Assembly (NCBI GenBank): GCA_002286855.1
Contig: NRSV01000006.1
Location: 434,001-498,000 of the forward strand
DNA from: Bipolaris cookei
Taxonomy: Eukaryota > Ascomycota > Dothideomycetes > Pleosporales > Pleosporaceae
Reading direction: 5' to 3'
Length of the DNA stretch: 64,000 nt
Shown here: positions 47,614 through 59,881 of the stretch, in pieces
How positions within the stretch are numbered: the stretch's first letter is position 1
Layout: the number at the start of each line of letters is the position of its first letter
Position numbers and translations under genes: made by a program
The notes under the pieces: generated by a model
What the model was told of the DNA's origin: nothing
What the model saw: only the letters and a program-made list of their open reading frames with translations
Database searches by the model: none

Positions 47614-50600
47614 ATTGAGTCGCAGCCAGAGTCGATTGAGAATCCGGGACCGGTGCTGCATAGTCATCCAGAGCCCGGCGAAAAGATGACGGGCGGCAGA
47701 GCGAGCTTTGTGTGCTCTGCGAGTTGGGGGAGTGCGTCAGTGTGGTTTTGAAGGCTCGAGGGCGTGCGGGACTAAGAATACCCCGCGGCGCCCCGTAGCA
47801 AAAGACAGCGTTTCAGGATGGCAGACGTTATGCAGCTAGGGCGACAGGCTTCTGGAGTTGAACGAGGCGGACATGTCGAGTGCCTGTTTGGCGTTCTGTG
47901 TCGACCACTGCCCGTGGCTTGCAACGGAGCCATACAAAGTTCTTCAAAGAACCGATTGGACCCGCATTTGCCAATCCGGACCCTATGCGTTCATGGCGCT
48001 AAGGCCCCGACTGTCAGCCTGTGGCTTTGGTCTCCCCCCTCTTCCACTCAACCTTCTTCCCATGCCTCATCCGACTTGTGGCCTCATATCAGCGACACGT
48101 ATGTACGACAGCAGCAGAGGCAGTATACAACAGGCAATCCATGTACACAGTTGATGCACGGAGCACATGGCGTAGGCGGCACGCATCGATCGCCGCGCCG
48201 CCGAAACACTTATCGGACTCTCCATTCCGATGGATGGCAGCTGGGCGCGAATGGGCGGTGAAGCTGCTCTCAAGCGTATTCTGGTGTCGTTCACAGCCTG
48301 TTCAGTACGTGTGACAGCTTGTGCGGGCTTCATGCTGGCCCCAAAGCCCGACGTACTTATCCCAGGCGCCGGGGCTCAAGGTAATCACCTAAAATCAGCC
48401 ACAACCAGAGTCTCAAACACAAACACCCTGCAAGACATACAGATACTGCCGATATCTGACCCGAAGTTTACTGGCTATTGGCTCCCGTGGCTGCGCTGGG
48501 CAAGCCCATTTTCTTTGCACCTTCTTGCTACACTTCTTGGTATCAGCCATCCTGCCATATCTACGCAAGCACCCCCCTGGAAGACAAGGCATAGTGTTGG
48601 AATCTCCCCTCAGACTTGGTGTAGCATTCATGGTATTATGTCACTACAACCGCATTTCCGACATCCTGATGGGCCAATAGGATCTCTTCTTGACCAAAAA
48701 TCACCAGTAAAAAATTTATATTCGAGCACACAAACTCAAATACAAGTCCAAACTCGACCTTTCTCCGGGTATCCCTGTAGAACATGGGCCGGACCGGTGC
48801 CACAAACGAGTGGACCTTGATGTTAATCCCGCGGTTGCCGTGCTCCCGCTGCTCAGTCCAGTTCCCGCCCCCCCACTGCTCACTCTCAGGTTGGCGAATA
48901 GATAATATTGACCATGACTGCATGTCTAGGTTGAGCTTGCTCGCTTGACGTAAGCTTGTGGCATGCCATGGACAAAAAACACATGACGCAAACAGAACAA
49001 GTTTCGTCTCGAGTGGAGGAAAAATACGAAAGAGAAGAAAAACTTCCGTGATCGGCCGTCTGAGGTTTCATGCGTTGACACCTGAGACGTTGTGCGATTA
49101 CGCTGGATCTACACTTGACATCGCATTCTGTCACCGGATGCGTCTGCATGGCCGGCTTGGGTTCACCAAGCAAATCTTGGCACTTGGTCGACGCTACCGT
49201 AAAGGCCCGTTTGCAAGCCGGAGAATTGCACCTAGTCCAGTACGAATTGTTTGCAATTTTTGCTAGACACACTTCTGAGACTAACAAAGAAGTTGAGGTG
49301 GTTTGTGAGTGGTTGCTCTCGAGTCATGTACCCAACATGTCTTGGTTGCTGTTCGGTAAATGGAATAAATTCTCCGACGGCAATGGGAAAATTCTGGTGT
49401 GACATGTAGTGTAAAGGCCCGGACTAGACTCGGGAGCAATATTCGAGTCCGTATTTTGCTACATCCCGATCAAGGCAGAAAGACAAGGGAAGTATTTTTT
49501 AGGGGGGCCTCATACTACCTCAACCACGTCGAGACTAAACAAGAGTGCAATGGACTGCCTAAGGAATAAGGTACGCTAGATGACAAAAAGATGTGTCGAT
49601 CGCGGTGTTGCACGGTCACCCTATACACGCTATAGGAGGCTACAGCGTAGTGACTGCCCAGATGTCAGCATTTTGTATCTTCTTGGCACCTACTAATCAT
49701 CGTACGGCAAACCTTCCCCGCATTCTAAACTAGTTGCTGCGCTTGCGACTTGATTAATCTCGTCAAGTCCAAACGCCGGCGTCCGGCATAACCATTCCAT
49801 GACCCTTCTCAGTACATTATACCAACAGTGTTTGACAAGTCTAGTATTTATGCAAATAAGAAACAAAGAACTAGAGCCTTGTGCAATGCATCTCGTGCAC
49901 TTAGACGGCAGACTAGTTTGAGCTTCAGTCTAGCATGTAAAGCATCGTATTTGCTATGAGGTCAGCGTGATGGATTTTAGTTGGGCTAACCCTGGTTCCA
50001 GCTTGAAAAGCAACAAAATGTAAAGGTCCAAGACCCATGCAGCCTAGAGTCTTCTTATGCGCTGGCTGACTAAGCATACGAGGTCGAAAGGATGAGACGT
50101 AGCAGATGCTATTTGATGGAGAAGGCCATTTGGGCAGATACTAGTTGCAGGAGAACCGAATGCTAATGGTATGGGCGAAAGTATGACCATGGTGAATGTA
50201 TGAATACTTTGCCTGCGATGCTTTGGGAATGGAGTATTGGCGACTAGGAAAACACTGTAGCGTCAAGTACAGTGATGAGGTGGCTATGAGATGAGAGACG
50301 TTTCTCGAACTTGATGTGTTTCAGAACGAGGAATGGTACTGGAAGATATGGTAGCGGAACCTGAGCGCGGTGGTTAATATGGATATTGTATAGACAGAAC
50401 TGGGAAGAGGATGCTTGGAGCGATATGAGTGCAACATAGGGCGTGTTAGCAACATGGGGAAGATAGCTACTTAGCGAGGTAGATGTAAAACTGGCTACAG
50501 AGGATATGAGGAGATTGTGCGACCCTAAAAAATGATGGTTGTCGGTTGACCGCCAATCGACCGTTTTTCGGTTACAATGGAGGGCGATGTGCACAGTGGA

Positions 50601-53070
50601 GCACAACTTGGCAAGTACGATGGTGGGACACATGACTGCCAGAGTAGCAGAATGTGGAGACTGTGGGTGCTCCACATATAGAAGGCTCTGTACTCCTGAT
50701 GGATTTACCGGACTTTGCCAAAGTCTTGGGAACCGGGGGTTGGGCTTGGGATTGCGCGAAATATAGCGAGCACATGAAAAGCCAGGGATGGAGTTGAGTG
50801 CGTTGAATGGGCCGCATATATGTATAGGTACAGCGCAATGCCAATGCTGAGAGTGCAGGAGGGGAACTGACGTGGGTCAGATAGACCACCCTAGCTCTCG
50901 CATCGAGTGCTAACGATAAAGGTTGGAGATTGGCGGTGATAGAGCGCAAACGGGCTTCGCGCGCGTCCGTGGCCGTTTCCCCCAGTTCCAGTGCCCTGGT
51001 GCAAGGTGTCAGAAGGATATGCGAGTGGGATTGGAGCGAGCGAGCTGGTAGAGGGGGGTGGACAGCGCAATGTATGGCGCGGTGGTGATTGGTGGGCATT
51101 GGACCGACCCTGATGTTCAAGGCCACGGGCCGGCCTGTCATGCAAAAGCAAGCGTGATTGCGATGATCAGAAGGACATTCTTCATTCTGCAAGACGCGGA
51201 AGCACCGACACTGCAGATTACATATTTGTGGTCCTCGTACTCCAGATGGTATGATGCTTGGCAGGAACACGTGCGCGTAGCGGCTCGTGGAGGTTGCCCA
51301 AGTGGGTTCCTGCTTTGTTGGGTGTGTTTGGCGTGTGTTAGCACGAGAGATGAGAGCCGTGTGTTCCGTGTGGGTGGTATTGTTGCGGGACATGTCTGTT
51401 GTCTGCGGCAGAGTATCAATGGGGAACTGGAGACGGAGCCGAGTTGGCTTGCCGGGCCATGGGGAAGACGGGGTAGACGGGCGGGCGGCAGGTGACCGTG
51501 TGGTTCGCGCCTTCCGTCTTCACGTGCGCGCCTGCTGCTTTCGCTCTTGTTTTGTTTATTGTGCATGGCGTCTGCATGCGTCGCTATCCTGGAGGGTGCG
51601 TGCTGCAGTTGACGATGGGGGCGCGCCAAGCGATCCGGACCTTCCTTTTTTGGACGGGCCGGATCAACATATGCTTGTCGAAGCCTCATCCCCGCAAACC
51701 GCTGGGCCGACACGTTCATCAACCGTCTGCTAAGCATTTGCCATTGGCAACTGATCCCGCATTGGCAGGATGAACGCCATTTCTTCGTCCTCACCTCCCG
51801 ACGACACATGCTGCCTCGCGGTGATGACTGCGGCGCAGTGACGTTTTTCGAAAAAAAACTTGGGGTGCCAGTCTGGGGATCGGGAAAAAAAAAACTGGCG
51901 ACCGCTCATCAACATCATGCTACTACAACTACTACCCCAACTCCAACCACAACAACGAGCCGTCTAGACAGGGCTCTCCGAGAGGCACGACAAATTCCCG
52001 GCCGGCAGTCGTCAGCGCAGCGGTTTGTGCCCGAGGCGGTCAGTAGTGGTGCTGCACTCTCCGTCACACGTCTTGGGCAGTGTATCCGCCCGTGTGCATG
52101 GCAGCGTTGCTCGTCACGGCTGCAGCCATAGTGCGTTCAAGCTCCACAGTTAAGAGCCTTGTTAGTCAAGATCAGCGGCCAAGGCGAAGAAGCTGCAGAG
52201 CCGCATGCGCACGGTTGGTCAGACCCTGCATGTGAAGACTGCCTTCCGCCGATGCATGACGTCAGGTGCACGCATGTTGACATGGCCGCTGTGCCTCTAA
52301 GCAAAAATCTCAGGACGCTACCCCCTCACTGCGGCATGTTGCCCGAGTCTGCACCTGTGCCTGTGCTATCGTTGTTCTACACGCCTGCCCCCATGAACGA
52401 CTGGTGACGAGCATCCCCCAGTCCCTGCGTCTTGGTACTGCCAGCCCATCAACCTCCCGCGACCATGTGTATGGCTACACCGACGACTCGGCGTGGCCGT
52501 CTGCCTGCAAACCGATTCTTGGCCCATGTCTCCCCTCTGCCCGCTTTGCAACGGTTGGCAAAGTCAGACGTTCCGCCCGTGTTCACTTCGCATCCCTACT
52601 CAACCACCCACCCGATGCTTGCACCCGTGACGTAATGTGGAGGCAACCTCGGGCCTAAGACAAGAAGCAGCCTGTGCCGAGCGCGCTTGTTGCACCGCAA
52701 GCGTCCTCCGCTCTTCTCCAAGATTGGCCCCAGCCAGTCAGGCTCCACAGACAGACCCTGTTAGGCTCCTTGCATCTCCACAGTTTATTTGCGCCTCTTC
52801 CGCCAGCCTGCACGCCTGGCGTTATTACAACAACAGCCAAGGCCAAGATGTTGAAAAAATCCGTTATCTAGTCTTCTCCATGCGTCAGACAGCATCTTGG
52901 TAGCGTCGGTTTTAGTGGACCAAGGCCGTACATGCTGCACCACGTTTTTGCCGAGGACCCTGGTACTACTCTTGGGGATCATCATTTAAAGCTGTAACCT
53001 TCTCCCCAGCTTGCCCACCTCCCCAGCATCTCCTCACTTCCCTCCAGCTGCCCATCGATACACCGCAAAC
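47614..53070. other. Unexplained 5.4-kb intergenic region
   Basis: This is the longest gap in the window, between divergent Thg1 and the MFS transporter. Open frames of up to 270 codons occur on both strands around 50,570-51,810, but their translations are low-complexity (Thr/His/Arg/Ser-rich), overlap each other on opposite strands, and show no domain. The region from 49,400 to 50,500 is AT-richer; that from 50,900 to 52,900 is GC-richer. It may be a long regulatory region, a non-coding transcript locus, or degenerate sequence. Confidence 0.5.
53004..53047 (-). promoter_or_regulatory. Cluster of three SYGGRG-type motifs upstream of the sugar transporter
   Basis: CCCCAG at 53004-53009 and 53021-53026, and CTCCAG at 53042-53047, are CTGGGG and CTGGAG on the minus strand. 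These fit the CreA/Cre1 carbon-repressor consensus SYGGRG. They lie 24-67 bp before the start codon, probably in the 5' leader, which is pyrimidine-rich, so chance matches are possible. Confidence 0.25.
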
Positions 53071-54763
53071 ATGCCTCCACGTATCAAAGAGAGCGAACAT
53101 GGTGTGCCCACCTATTGGGGCCAGTCCGGTCGCATGCTTCAGGTCCTCGTCACCATTGTTGCCGTAACAGACTTTCTTCTATTCGGTTATGATCAGGGTG
53201 TCATGAGTGGCATCATCTCGGCCCCGGCCTTTCAAAGCGCCTTCCCCCAGGTCAAGGGTGACTCCACCTATGAAGGTTTCGTCGTCTCCATCTACGCTGT
53301 CGGTTGTTTCCTTGGTGCTTGCTTCATCTTCGTCTTTGGAGACAAGCTCGGTCGCCGCAAGAGCATCTTCCTCGGTGCCTTTGTCATGGTCATCGGTGTC
53401 ATTATCCAAATCGCTTGCGTCCCTCCTAATGGCGGTGCCACTGCCCAGTTCATCGTCGGACGATGCATCACAGGTGTCGGAAACGGTATCAACACTTCGA
53501 CTATTCCTACCTACCAGGCTGAGTAAGTTATGACCCATGTTTTATACATTTTCTCGACTCTGACTCTAACCGCCCATCAGGTGCTGCAAGGCCAAGAACC
53601 GCGGAAAGGTCATCTGTATCGAAGGCTCCATGGTTGCCATTGGTACGCTCATCGCCTACTGGATCGACTATGGCTGTCTCTACGGCCCCGACGACTTCAC
53701 CTGGAGATTCCCCATTGCTTTCCAGTGTGTTTTCGCCTTTGTTGTCGTGATCATGATGACTTCGCTTCCCGAATCCCCTCGCTGGCTGCTCAATCATCAC
53801 CGCGAAGACGAAGCCGCCACTGTCTTGGCTGGTCTGAATGGCGTTCCTCGTGATGACCCAGAGGTTCTCGTCCAGATGCAGGTCATTCGTGATGCCGTCA
53901 ACGCTTCTGGTGGCGGTGGCAAGGTTCCCACCAAGGCCCTCCTCACTGGAGGAAAGACGCAGCATTTCCGTCGTGCTCTCCTCGGTGCCTCTGGACAGTT
54001 CATGCAACAACTGTCTGGATGCAACGCCGTCATCTACTATTTCCCCATTCTCTGCCAGGACGCTTTGGGCACCGACCACAACCTTGCTCTTCTTTTGGGA
54101 GGTGTCAACATGGTTGTCTACGCCGCCTTCGCTTCGACTTCTTTCTTCTTCGTTGAGCGCGTAGGTCGCCGCAAGCTTTATCTCATCGGTACCGTCGGTC
54201 AGATGCTTGCCATGATTCTCACCTTTGCATGCTTGATTGACAAGACCGTCTCTGCTCCCGGTGCCGCTGTCGGTCTCTTCGTCTACATTGCATTCTTCGG
54301 TGTCACCTGGCTACCTCTACCCTGGCTGTACCCTGCCGAGATCAACCCTCTCAAGACCCGCCAGAAAGCCAATGCTTTCTCCACCATCAATAACTGGTTG
54401 TGGAACTTCTTCATCGTCATGATCACTCCTGTGCTCATCACCAGCATTGGTTGGGGCACCTACCTCTTCTTCGCTGCTCTCAACGCTTCCTTTATCCCTA
54501 TCATTTACTTCTTCTACCCCGAGACTGCCGGACGATCCCTTGAAGAGATTGACCTCATCTTCGCCAAGGGATACACCGAGAAGATCAGCTATGTCCATGC
54601 CGCCAAGCAGCTGCCCAAGATGGACGAAGCCCAGATTGCCGAGGCTGTACGCCAATATGACATTTCCGACAGTGACGTCGAGAACCGATCTGCTGCGGGA
54701 TCTCTCAAGGAGAAGCGCCGACAGGATGAGGAGCTTATGCCTCAGACTAGCGGACAAGCGTAA
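53071..54763 (+). CDS. MFS sugar (hexose-type) transporter
   Basis: Two exons: 53071-53522 and 53581-54763, giving 544 residues with 12 expected membrane helices. Sugar-porter signatures are all present: FGYDQGVMSGI in helix 1, DKLGRRKSI in the 2-3 loop, SLPESPRWLL after helix 6, QQLSGCNAVIYYFP in helix 7, ERVGRRKLYL in the 8-9 loop and PETAGRSLEEID after helix 12. It should sit in the plasma membrane and import monosaccharides by facilitated diffusion or proton symport; the exact sugar is not readable. Third codon positions are strongly C-biased, suggesting high expression. The cytosolic tail is charged (EKRRQDEELMP). It is preceded by the largest gap in the window, with carbon-repressor-like motifs close to the start. 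Confidence 0.93.
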
Positions 54764-55312
54764 AATCTCTTTTCTGCTAAAGCGAGTATGTGAGCGCTGG
54801 TCGCAATGAATGCGAGTGAGCGCGCTGCGTGCGCTATGAAAATCGGCAAGCCGATGCATATATGCGTTATGTCTTGTGGAAGATATACCCGGCGCTGAGT
54901 CGCCAACTGATTCCGGGCTTGAGGATTCTTTATGCAGACAGTTGTTGAACTGCTTGCTTTCCAGCATGTGGGCTGTTTCCTTTTAATATGTTGCAATTGT
55001 TTGCGTCGCATTGCATTATACCATAGATCGACTAAAAGTCGAATACGTACTTGAATATCAAAGTCTTCTCTTATTGAATCTTTCTACTGTTGAATTCTGA
55101 CCGTGATGCTTGTGAAGTGGTATGTCACAGCATTTTTGTCAATGACGAATATACTACTCTGTCTGATCGTAACTTTGCGGTGTTGCCTTTGCCACGCGCA
55201 CGTGCCTTTACATAGTTTGGTTCGGAACCGTTCCGATCGACGCCATTGCCACCTGTCTTTCCATGTAGTGCGCACTCTTTCTGCTTCATGTCACTCAGCT
55301 CGTAACCAGAGA
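54764..55312. other. 3' flank of the transporter and upstream region of the J-protein gene
   Basis: 549 bp with no convincing coding content. Both neighbours are on the plus strand. Confidence 0.5.
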
Positions 55313-56470
55313 ATGGCGAGGGACACTCTATCGCTCGATGCGATCCTACCCTTCCTAGTGTGGCAGTTTCTCATACCCCTTGTTAGTCCAACCCGTTTGA
55401 CTCCAGATCGAACAGCATCTAACGCGACATAGGCTGCAGGATGGGTACAAACTGTTCTTTACGGCATCTTCATTCGTGCTGGTGACCCCAAGCCACAACC
55501 CGGCACCCCGCGCTTCATCAAACATCGTCGCAATATCCTCATAGCTGTCTATGCGGCGTACTTTGCCTTTACCATTTACGAAGTTGATTTCAATCTGCAG
55601 CGTTCCAGCAATGCGTACAACGATCTCGGCGTACCTATCGATGTTGACGAAGGTGGTATAAACTCGCGCTTCAGGAGGTTGACAATCAAGTATCATCCGG
55701 ATAAGATTGGACCAAATGTAGACCGGGAACTCGCCAATAACTACTATGTGCATTTGAAGCACGCGCGGGATGTCATTCTGGATCCTGTGAAGCGCTTCGC
55801 ATATGACCGCTTTGGCCCAGATATCGTCAGGCAGTGTCAAGACTGTTTGACCATCAAGGAGTTCATTGACAGGTCACTAGTATCTACGTACACGACTTAC
55901 ATCGGTCTACTTATTTTCTTGATGGGCGCGAATGCCCTTGGCTTTCTAAGGGATGGCGCACACTGGCGCTACCTGGGTCTTCTCGCTGTCGCAACTTTTG
56001 AAGTGCGCACCGCTCTGCGTCCCGATCACCCTGCGTTGCTCTCCAAGTACCTGAACCCGCTTGTTACATCCACCAACCTCCGGCCCGCATATCTCCCGTT
56101 CCAAGTAATTGCCATTATGAAGAAGACTGCTATATCTCTCACCCAATTCCTCGCTCTCCTTATGCCACTCTATCGCGACGATCCGCAGCGTCCAAGGCCT
56201 GCCGACAATAGCGAGGACGCGATACACAAGCAGCTCGACCGCCTGGGGCAATTTGTCGCCGAGAACAACAAGGACGTGAATAGGCTCTTGGAATTAGAAA
56301 GCGTACCCTACAGGGATAATGAAAGGGCAAAGAGCGAGCTGAGGGAAGCGCTAAAGAAGTACATGGTACAGAACGTGGTGCATCAAGAGAGAGAAGTCAG
56401 AAACGCAATGGGAGAAGTTATGATGAAGAGAAGAACCGGGGCTCCTCATGGCGCGCAGGGGACAAAGTAA
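55313..56470 (+). CDS. Membrane-anchored DnaJ-domain protein
   Basis: Two exons: 55313-55381 and 55433-56470, giving 368 residues. The start MARDTLSLDAILPFLVWQFL is hydrophobic and leads into a second hydrophobic stretch (ILIAVYAAYFAFTIYEVDF). The J domain (about residues 85-150) contains KYHPDK with the essential HPD, and DPVKRFAYDRFGPD at its end. Two more likely membrane segments follow (TTYIGLLIFLMGANALGF; HWRYLGLLAVATFEV), then a Lys/Glu-rich coiled C-terminus. J proteins stimulate Hsp70 ATPase. The layout suggests an ER-membrane co-chaperone, though not Sec63, whose C-terminal domains are absent. The organelle is inferred from topology only. Confidence 0.85.
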
Positions 56471-57197
56471 ACTTGGTAATGGACATAGACATCAACTAGC
56501 AATCATGCGGTCGGAGAGATCTCTGGAAATCAGTATCATGGATGCGCACGCACACGTGAAGGCCAATATATTCTAGAGCAACCATTAGTAATAGTGCCAA
56601 TGCAGCAACATGGTATAAGGCTCATCAGGCGTCGATGAAATCCCGTATTCGGCAATGTCCTGCGACATACATCAATGCAACACACATCTAACGAATCAGG
56701 GATGCGGCATTTGCTGTGCAGACGGAGGAGATGTCGTTTTGGATTAGCGGAGGACCAGCACTAGGGTGTATGTAATCTCCATGGCTACGTCACATCTTAG
56801 GGTATCATTTTCACCATTGCATACAGGTTCCAGGCAAACTGTCACTGTTGCCAAGATGATGATGCTGATTTTAGCTACCTATCCGATGGCATGATCATGT
56901 CTGTTCCCCGCGAAAAAGCGAGCCGTGACGATCCACTAGCCTTCCCCGCGGGCTCCCCCACAGCATCCCTTCCTCACCTTGGATCCGCGACTAATTTTTC
57001 CGTGTCGACACCGGCTTAATGGGATAATTCACGGCCGTCGGAATGATATCGCCCGTTTCGGTAAACAACAAGATTATTGTATCGCTGTGACGTTCAATCC
57101 TCTATGTACGAGTCGGAAGTATATCAATTACCAGGATGTCTTCACCCCTGGGTCATAGTGAGAAGGATAGCGTGATTCCAATTTACGCATATTCGCC
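56471..57197. other. Upstream region of the GH79 gene
   Basis: 727 bp between two plus-strand genes, with short open frames only. The last 120 bp before the start includes AT-rich and CT-rich pieces. No site is assigned. Confidence 0.45.
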
Positions 57198-58808
57198 ATG
57201 GCCTACCTGAGGATCGCCGCTGTCTCAATCGCAGTAACCATTGCCTACGCACTACCCACCAAGGACAGTACACAGACTTCGAGTTTGATTGTTCCAAAGA
57301 CAGCAATAGGGGCTTCAATTCCACACACAAATTCTTTTGCTTCATTCTCCTTCGAGCCTGCATTCTGGGTCGACTTTTTCGGAAATGCTAGCAATCCGAA
57401 TCAGCTTACATTCAAGGTACTGGACAGAATCCATGAGCATGGAGGGCATCCAGTCATACGGCCTGGCGGCATCACAATGGACAGTATGATATTTGATCCT
57501 AACGGGGGCGACGTAGTGCGTACGACTAGCCCAGCTGGTGGAGTCTGGCGGACAACTGTTGGACCCGGGTACTACAAGAGTTGGTCCAATTTCCCCGAAG
57601 GGACAAAGTTCGTATCTACGCTCAACTTTGGCAACGAAAGTTTGGAGATTGCCACAGGTCTAGCTGTCGCTTCATTGACATATCAGCCCGATAAGGTCGC
57701 CTACCTTGAGCTCGGCAACGAGCCCACGAACTATAATAGGAACCGATGGAATCTTTCCACCCAAGCTTACGTGAAGCAATGGAAGGAATACACAGCAAGC
57801 ATAGACACAGTAGTAAATACTCTAAACAGCTCAACACTCCCCCAAGACCACTGGTGGGCCTCCTCCGCCACAACCGACAATTCAGGTCTCGAAGTACGCC
57901 CCGCAGCCCTCATACCCGCGGGCATAAACTCAGCCCACCAAGTCAACACCTACTCAATCCACTCCTACGCCTTCTCAACCTGCGACCCCAAGCGCGCCGC
58001 CCTCGCCACCATCAAAAACATCCTCAACCACACCGAGCTCGCCCGCTACTGCGACGACGAAATCTACCCTTCCGCCCGCGCCGCCCTCGACGCGAACAGC
58101 AACTGGAGCATCGGCGAATTCAACTCAGTCTCCTGCTCCGGCGCCCCCAACGTCACCGACACATTTGCCCAGGCCCTCTGGGTCGTAGACAGCGAACTCC
58201 TCTACGCCACACGCAACGCGACTTCGACGTTTCTCCACCAAGGCGCTACGCTCGCGCTGCAGTCCAACGAGCAGGTTAATACGCCTGGTATCAATGGGAG
58301 TCCGGGGTTCAGCACGTATTCGATGCTTTATCCGCGGGACAGCGAGCTCAGGGGGCCCGCGCGTACACTTCCTTCGTTCCTTGCGCAGCTTTTTATAGCG
58401 GAAGTGTTTGCGATGGCGGGGACGCGGGTGAGGGCGCTGGAGGCGCCCGAGGAGGTGGCTGATGAGCGGTTTGCGGCGTATGCGTTTTATGTGGGTGAGA
58501 GGGTGGCGAAGGTTGCGCTGGTGAATATGCAGCCGTTTTATGCTAATTCTACAAAAGATTTTGCGGTGAGGGTTAGGTTGGGGGGTTTGGTGGAAGAGGA
58601 GAGTGAGGGGGTTGTAAGGGTGAAGAGGATGACGGCGCCGTTTGTGGATAGTAAGGATAGCAAGGTGACGACTTGGGCCGGGCAGTCGTTTCCGCAGGGG
58701 GAGGCGGTGGGGAAGATGGACATTGAGGTTGTGGAAGATGGTGTGGTGAGTGTTCGGGGGAGTGAAGCCGTGTTGGTGTTTTTTGATGAAGATGTGTATG
58801 GGGCGTAG
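57198..58808 (+). CDS. Glycoside hydrolase family 79, beta-glucuronidase-like, secreted
   Basis: One exon, 536 residues. A signal peptide (MAYLRIAAVSIAVTIAYALP) is followed by a TIM-barrel with VIRPGGITMDSMIF, the acid/base Glu in YLELGNEPTNYNRN, and the nucleophile Glu in SIGEFNSVSCSG. A C-terminal beta-sandwich runs from about residue 420. Many N-x-S/T sites point to extracellular glycosylation. GH79 fungal enzymes remove glucuronic acid or 4-O-methylglucuronic acid from glycans such as arabinogalactan. Codon use changes sharply at about 58,250: the middle of the gene has C-ending codons and the 3' part has G- and T-ending codons, with no break in frame. Identification rests on these motifs. 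Confidence 0.87.
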   Translation: MAYLRIAAVSIAVTIAYALPTKDSTQTSSLIVPKTAIGASIPHTNSFASFSFEPAFWVDFFGNASNPNQLTFKVLDRIHEHGGHPVIRPGGITMDSMIFDPNGGDVVRTTSPAGGVWRTTVGPGYYKSWSNFPEGTKFVSTLNFGNESLEIATGLAVASLTYQPDKVAYLELGNEPTNYNRNRWNLSTQAYVKQWKEYTASIDTVVNTLNSSTLPQDHWWASSATTDNSGLEVRPAALIPAGINSAHQVNTYSIHSYAFSTCDPKRAALATIKNILNHTELARYCDDEIYPSARAALDANSNWSIGEFNSVSCSGAPNVTDTFAQALWVVDSELLYATRNATSTFLHQGATLALQSNEQVNTPGINGSPGFSTYSMLYPRDSELRGPARTLPSFLAQLFIAEVFAMAGTRVRALEAPEEVADERFAAYAFYVGERVAKVALVNMQPFYANSTKDFAVRVRLGGLVEEESEGVVRVKRMTAPFVDSKDSKVTTWAGQSFPQGEAVGKMDIEVVEDGVVSVRGSEAVLVFFDEDVYGA

Positions 58809-59881
58809 ATTTTTGGAGCTTCGTCTGCTAGAATCGTGTAGATCTCATGTGTTGGTAGATGGGATAGAGAGATCATCTTAGAACTGTCTTGGCTGCGCTT
58901 GTTCTTGAGAGAGATTAGAACGAATATCTGTTGTCGCCATGGTCGTCCGTGTAATCAATATCCACTTCAGAGTCAAATCAAGCTAGCCCAAGATACTCTC
59001 ACTGTCTATAATCAACGACATCCCGTAATGCTATCCATTCATTCCACATTCACATCACTTTAATACGTCTTTTTTATAATTATTCATTTACTCTATTTTT
59101 CCATACATACCTTTTTGACATTCATTCAAAGTATTAACAAACTATCAAATACTTACCAGAAAACCCCTGCTCTTCAAACACTCCAGGACGCTTAGCTACT
59201 CATTATCGCATCGACTCCCTTGTGTACGGTCAGAGATATACTAGCTATAAGCAAGATCCCTCTTGTTTTCGTCAGAAAACTGAAACAAATCTACCCATGG
59301 ATTCTTCTGATTACACTATAATTAGTTCAGGCAGTATGTTATTTACGACATGATTATACTTATCTTATCGGCAAATACAGCAGCGTATTGGGTTCTCAAA
59401 GATATTCTTGTAAGTTAATCAACAGATACTAGCTAGTGGTGTAATCGCACCACACAAAGAAAAATCAAATCCCCACATGTAAATAACAAGATGGAACGGC
59501 CTACGGCCAAAGTCTTACATAACCCCGAGCTGCATATAGACTCTAATGCAATAATAATAATAATAATAATAATAATGGTATAATCCACGATAATGGGCAG
59601 AAACTTTAATTCGGGAAGGTTCTGTCAACTACATTTCTCTTATCCATATTATGGAATTACCGACTTCCCTACCAAATGCTTTGGAAGCACATTTTCATTC
59701 TGCAAATTTGTGCTTATATATTTAGTGAGAGACAGTCACTAGCCACAGGATCAAAAGCCGCATTAACCTTTGTACTATGATCAATAGTTAGACTGAAGCA
59801 ATAGCTACAAGTATCAGCAAGAACATAACTCTCCATTTCCCTCAACACTAAGCAACCCGACCTATTCCAATCCCATCCCCG
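58809..59881. other. Convergent 3' flanks of GH79 and permease genes, AT-rich
   Basis: 1.07 kb, the most AT-rich stretch in this half of the window (59,030-59,800), with an (AAT)9 microsatellite. No coding content is recognised. Confidence 0.55.
59550..59576. repeat. (AAT)9 microsatellite
   Basis: Nine perfect AAT units occur between two converging genes. This is a likely length-polymorphic marker. Confidence 0.95.

Noticed and set aside
50572..51809. Large overlapping open frames on the minus strand as candidate genes
   Set aside because: The translations are low-complexity, overlap open frames on the other strand, lack domains and show no codon bias like the neighbouring genes.
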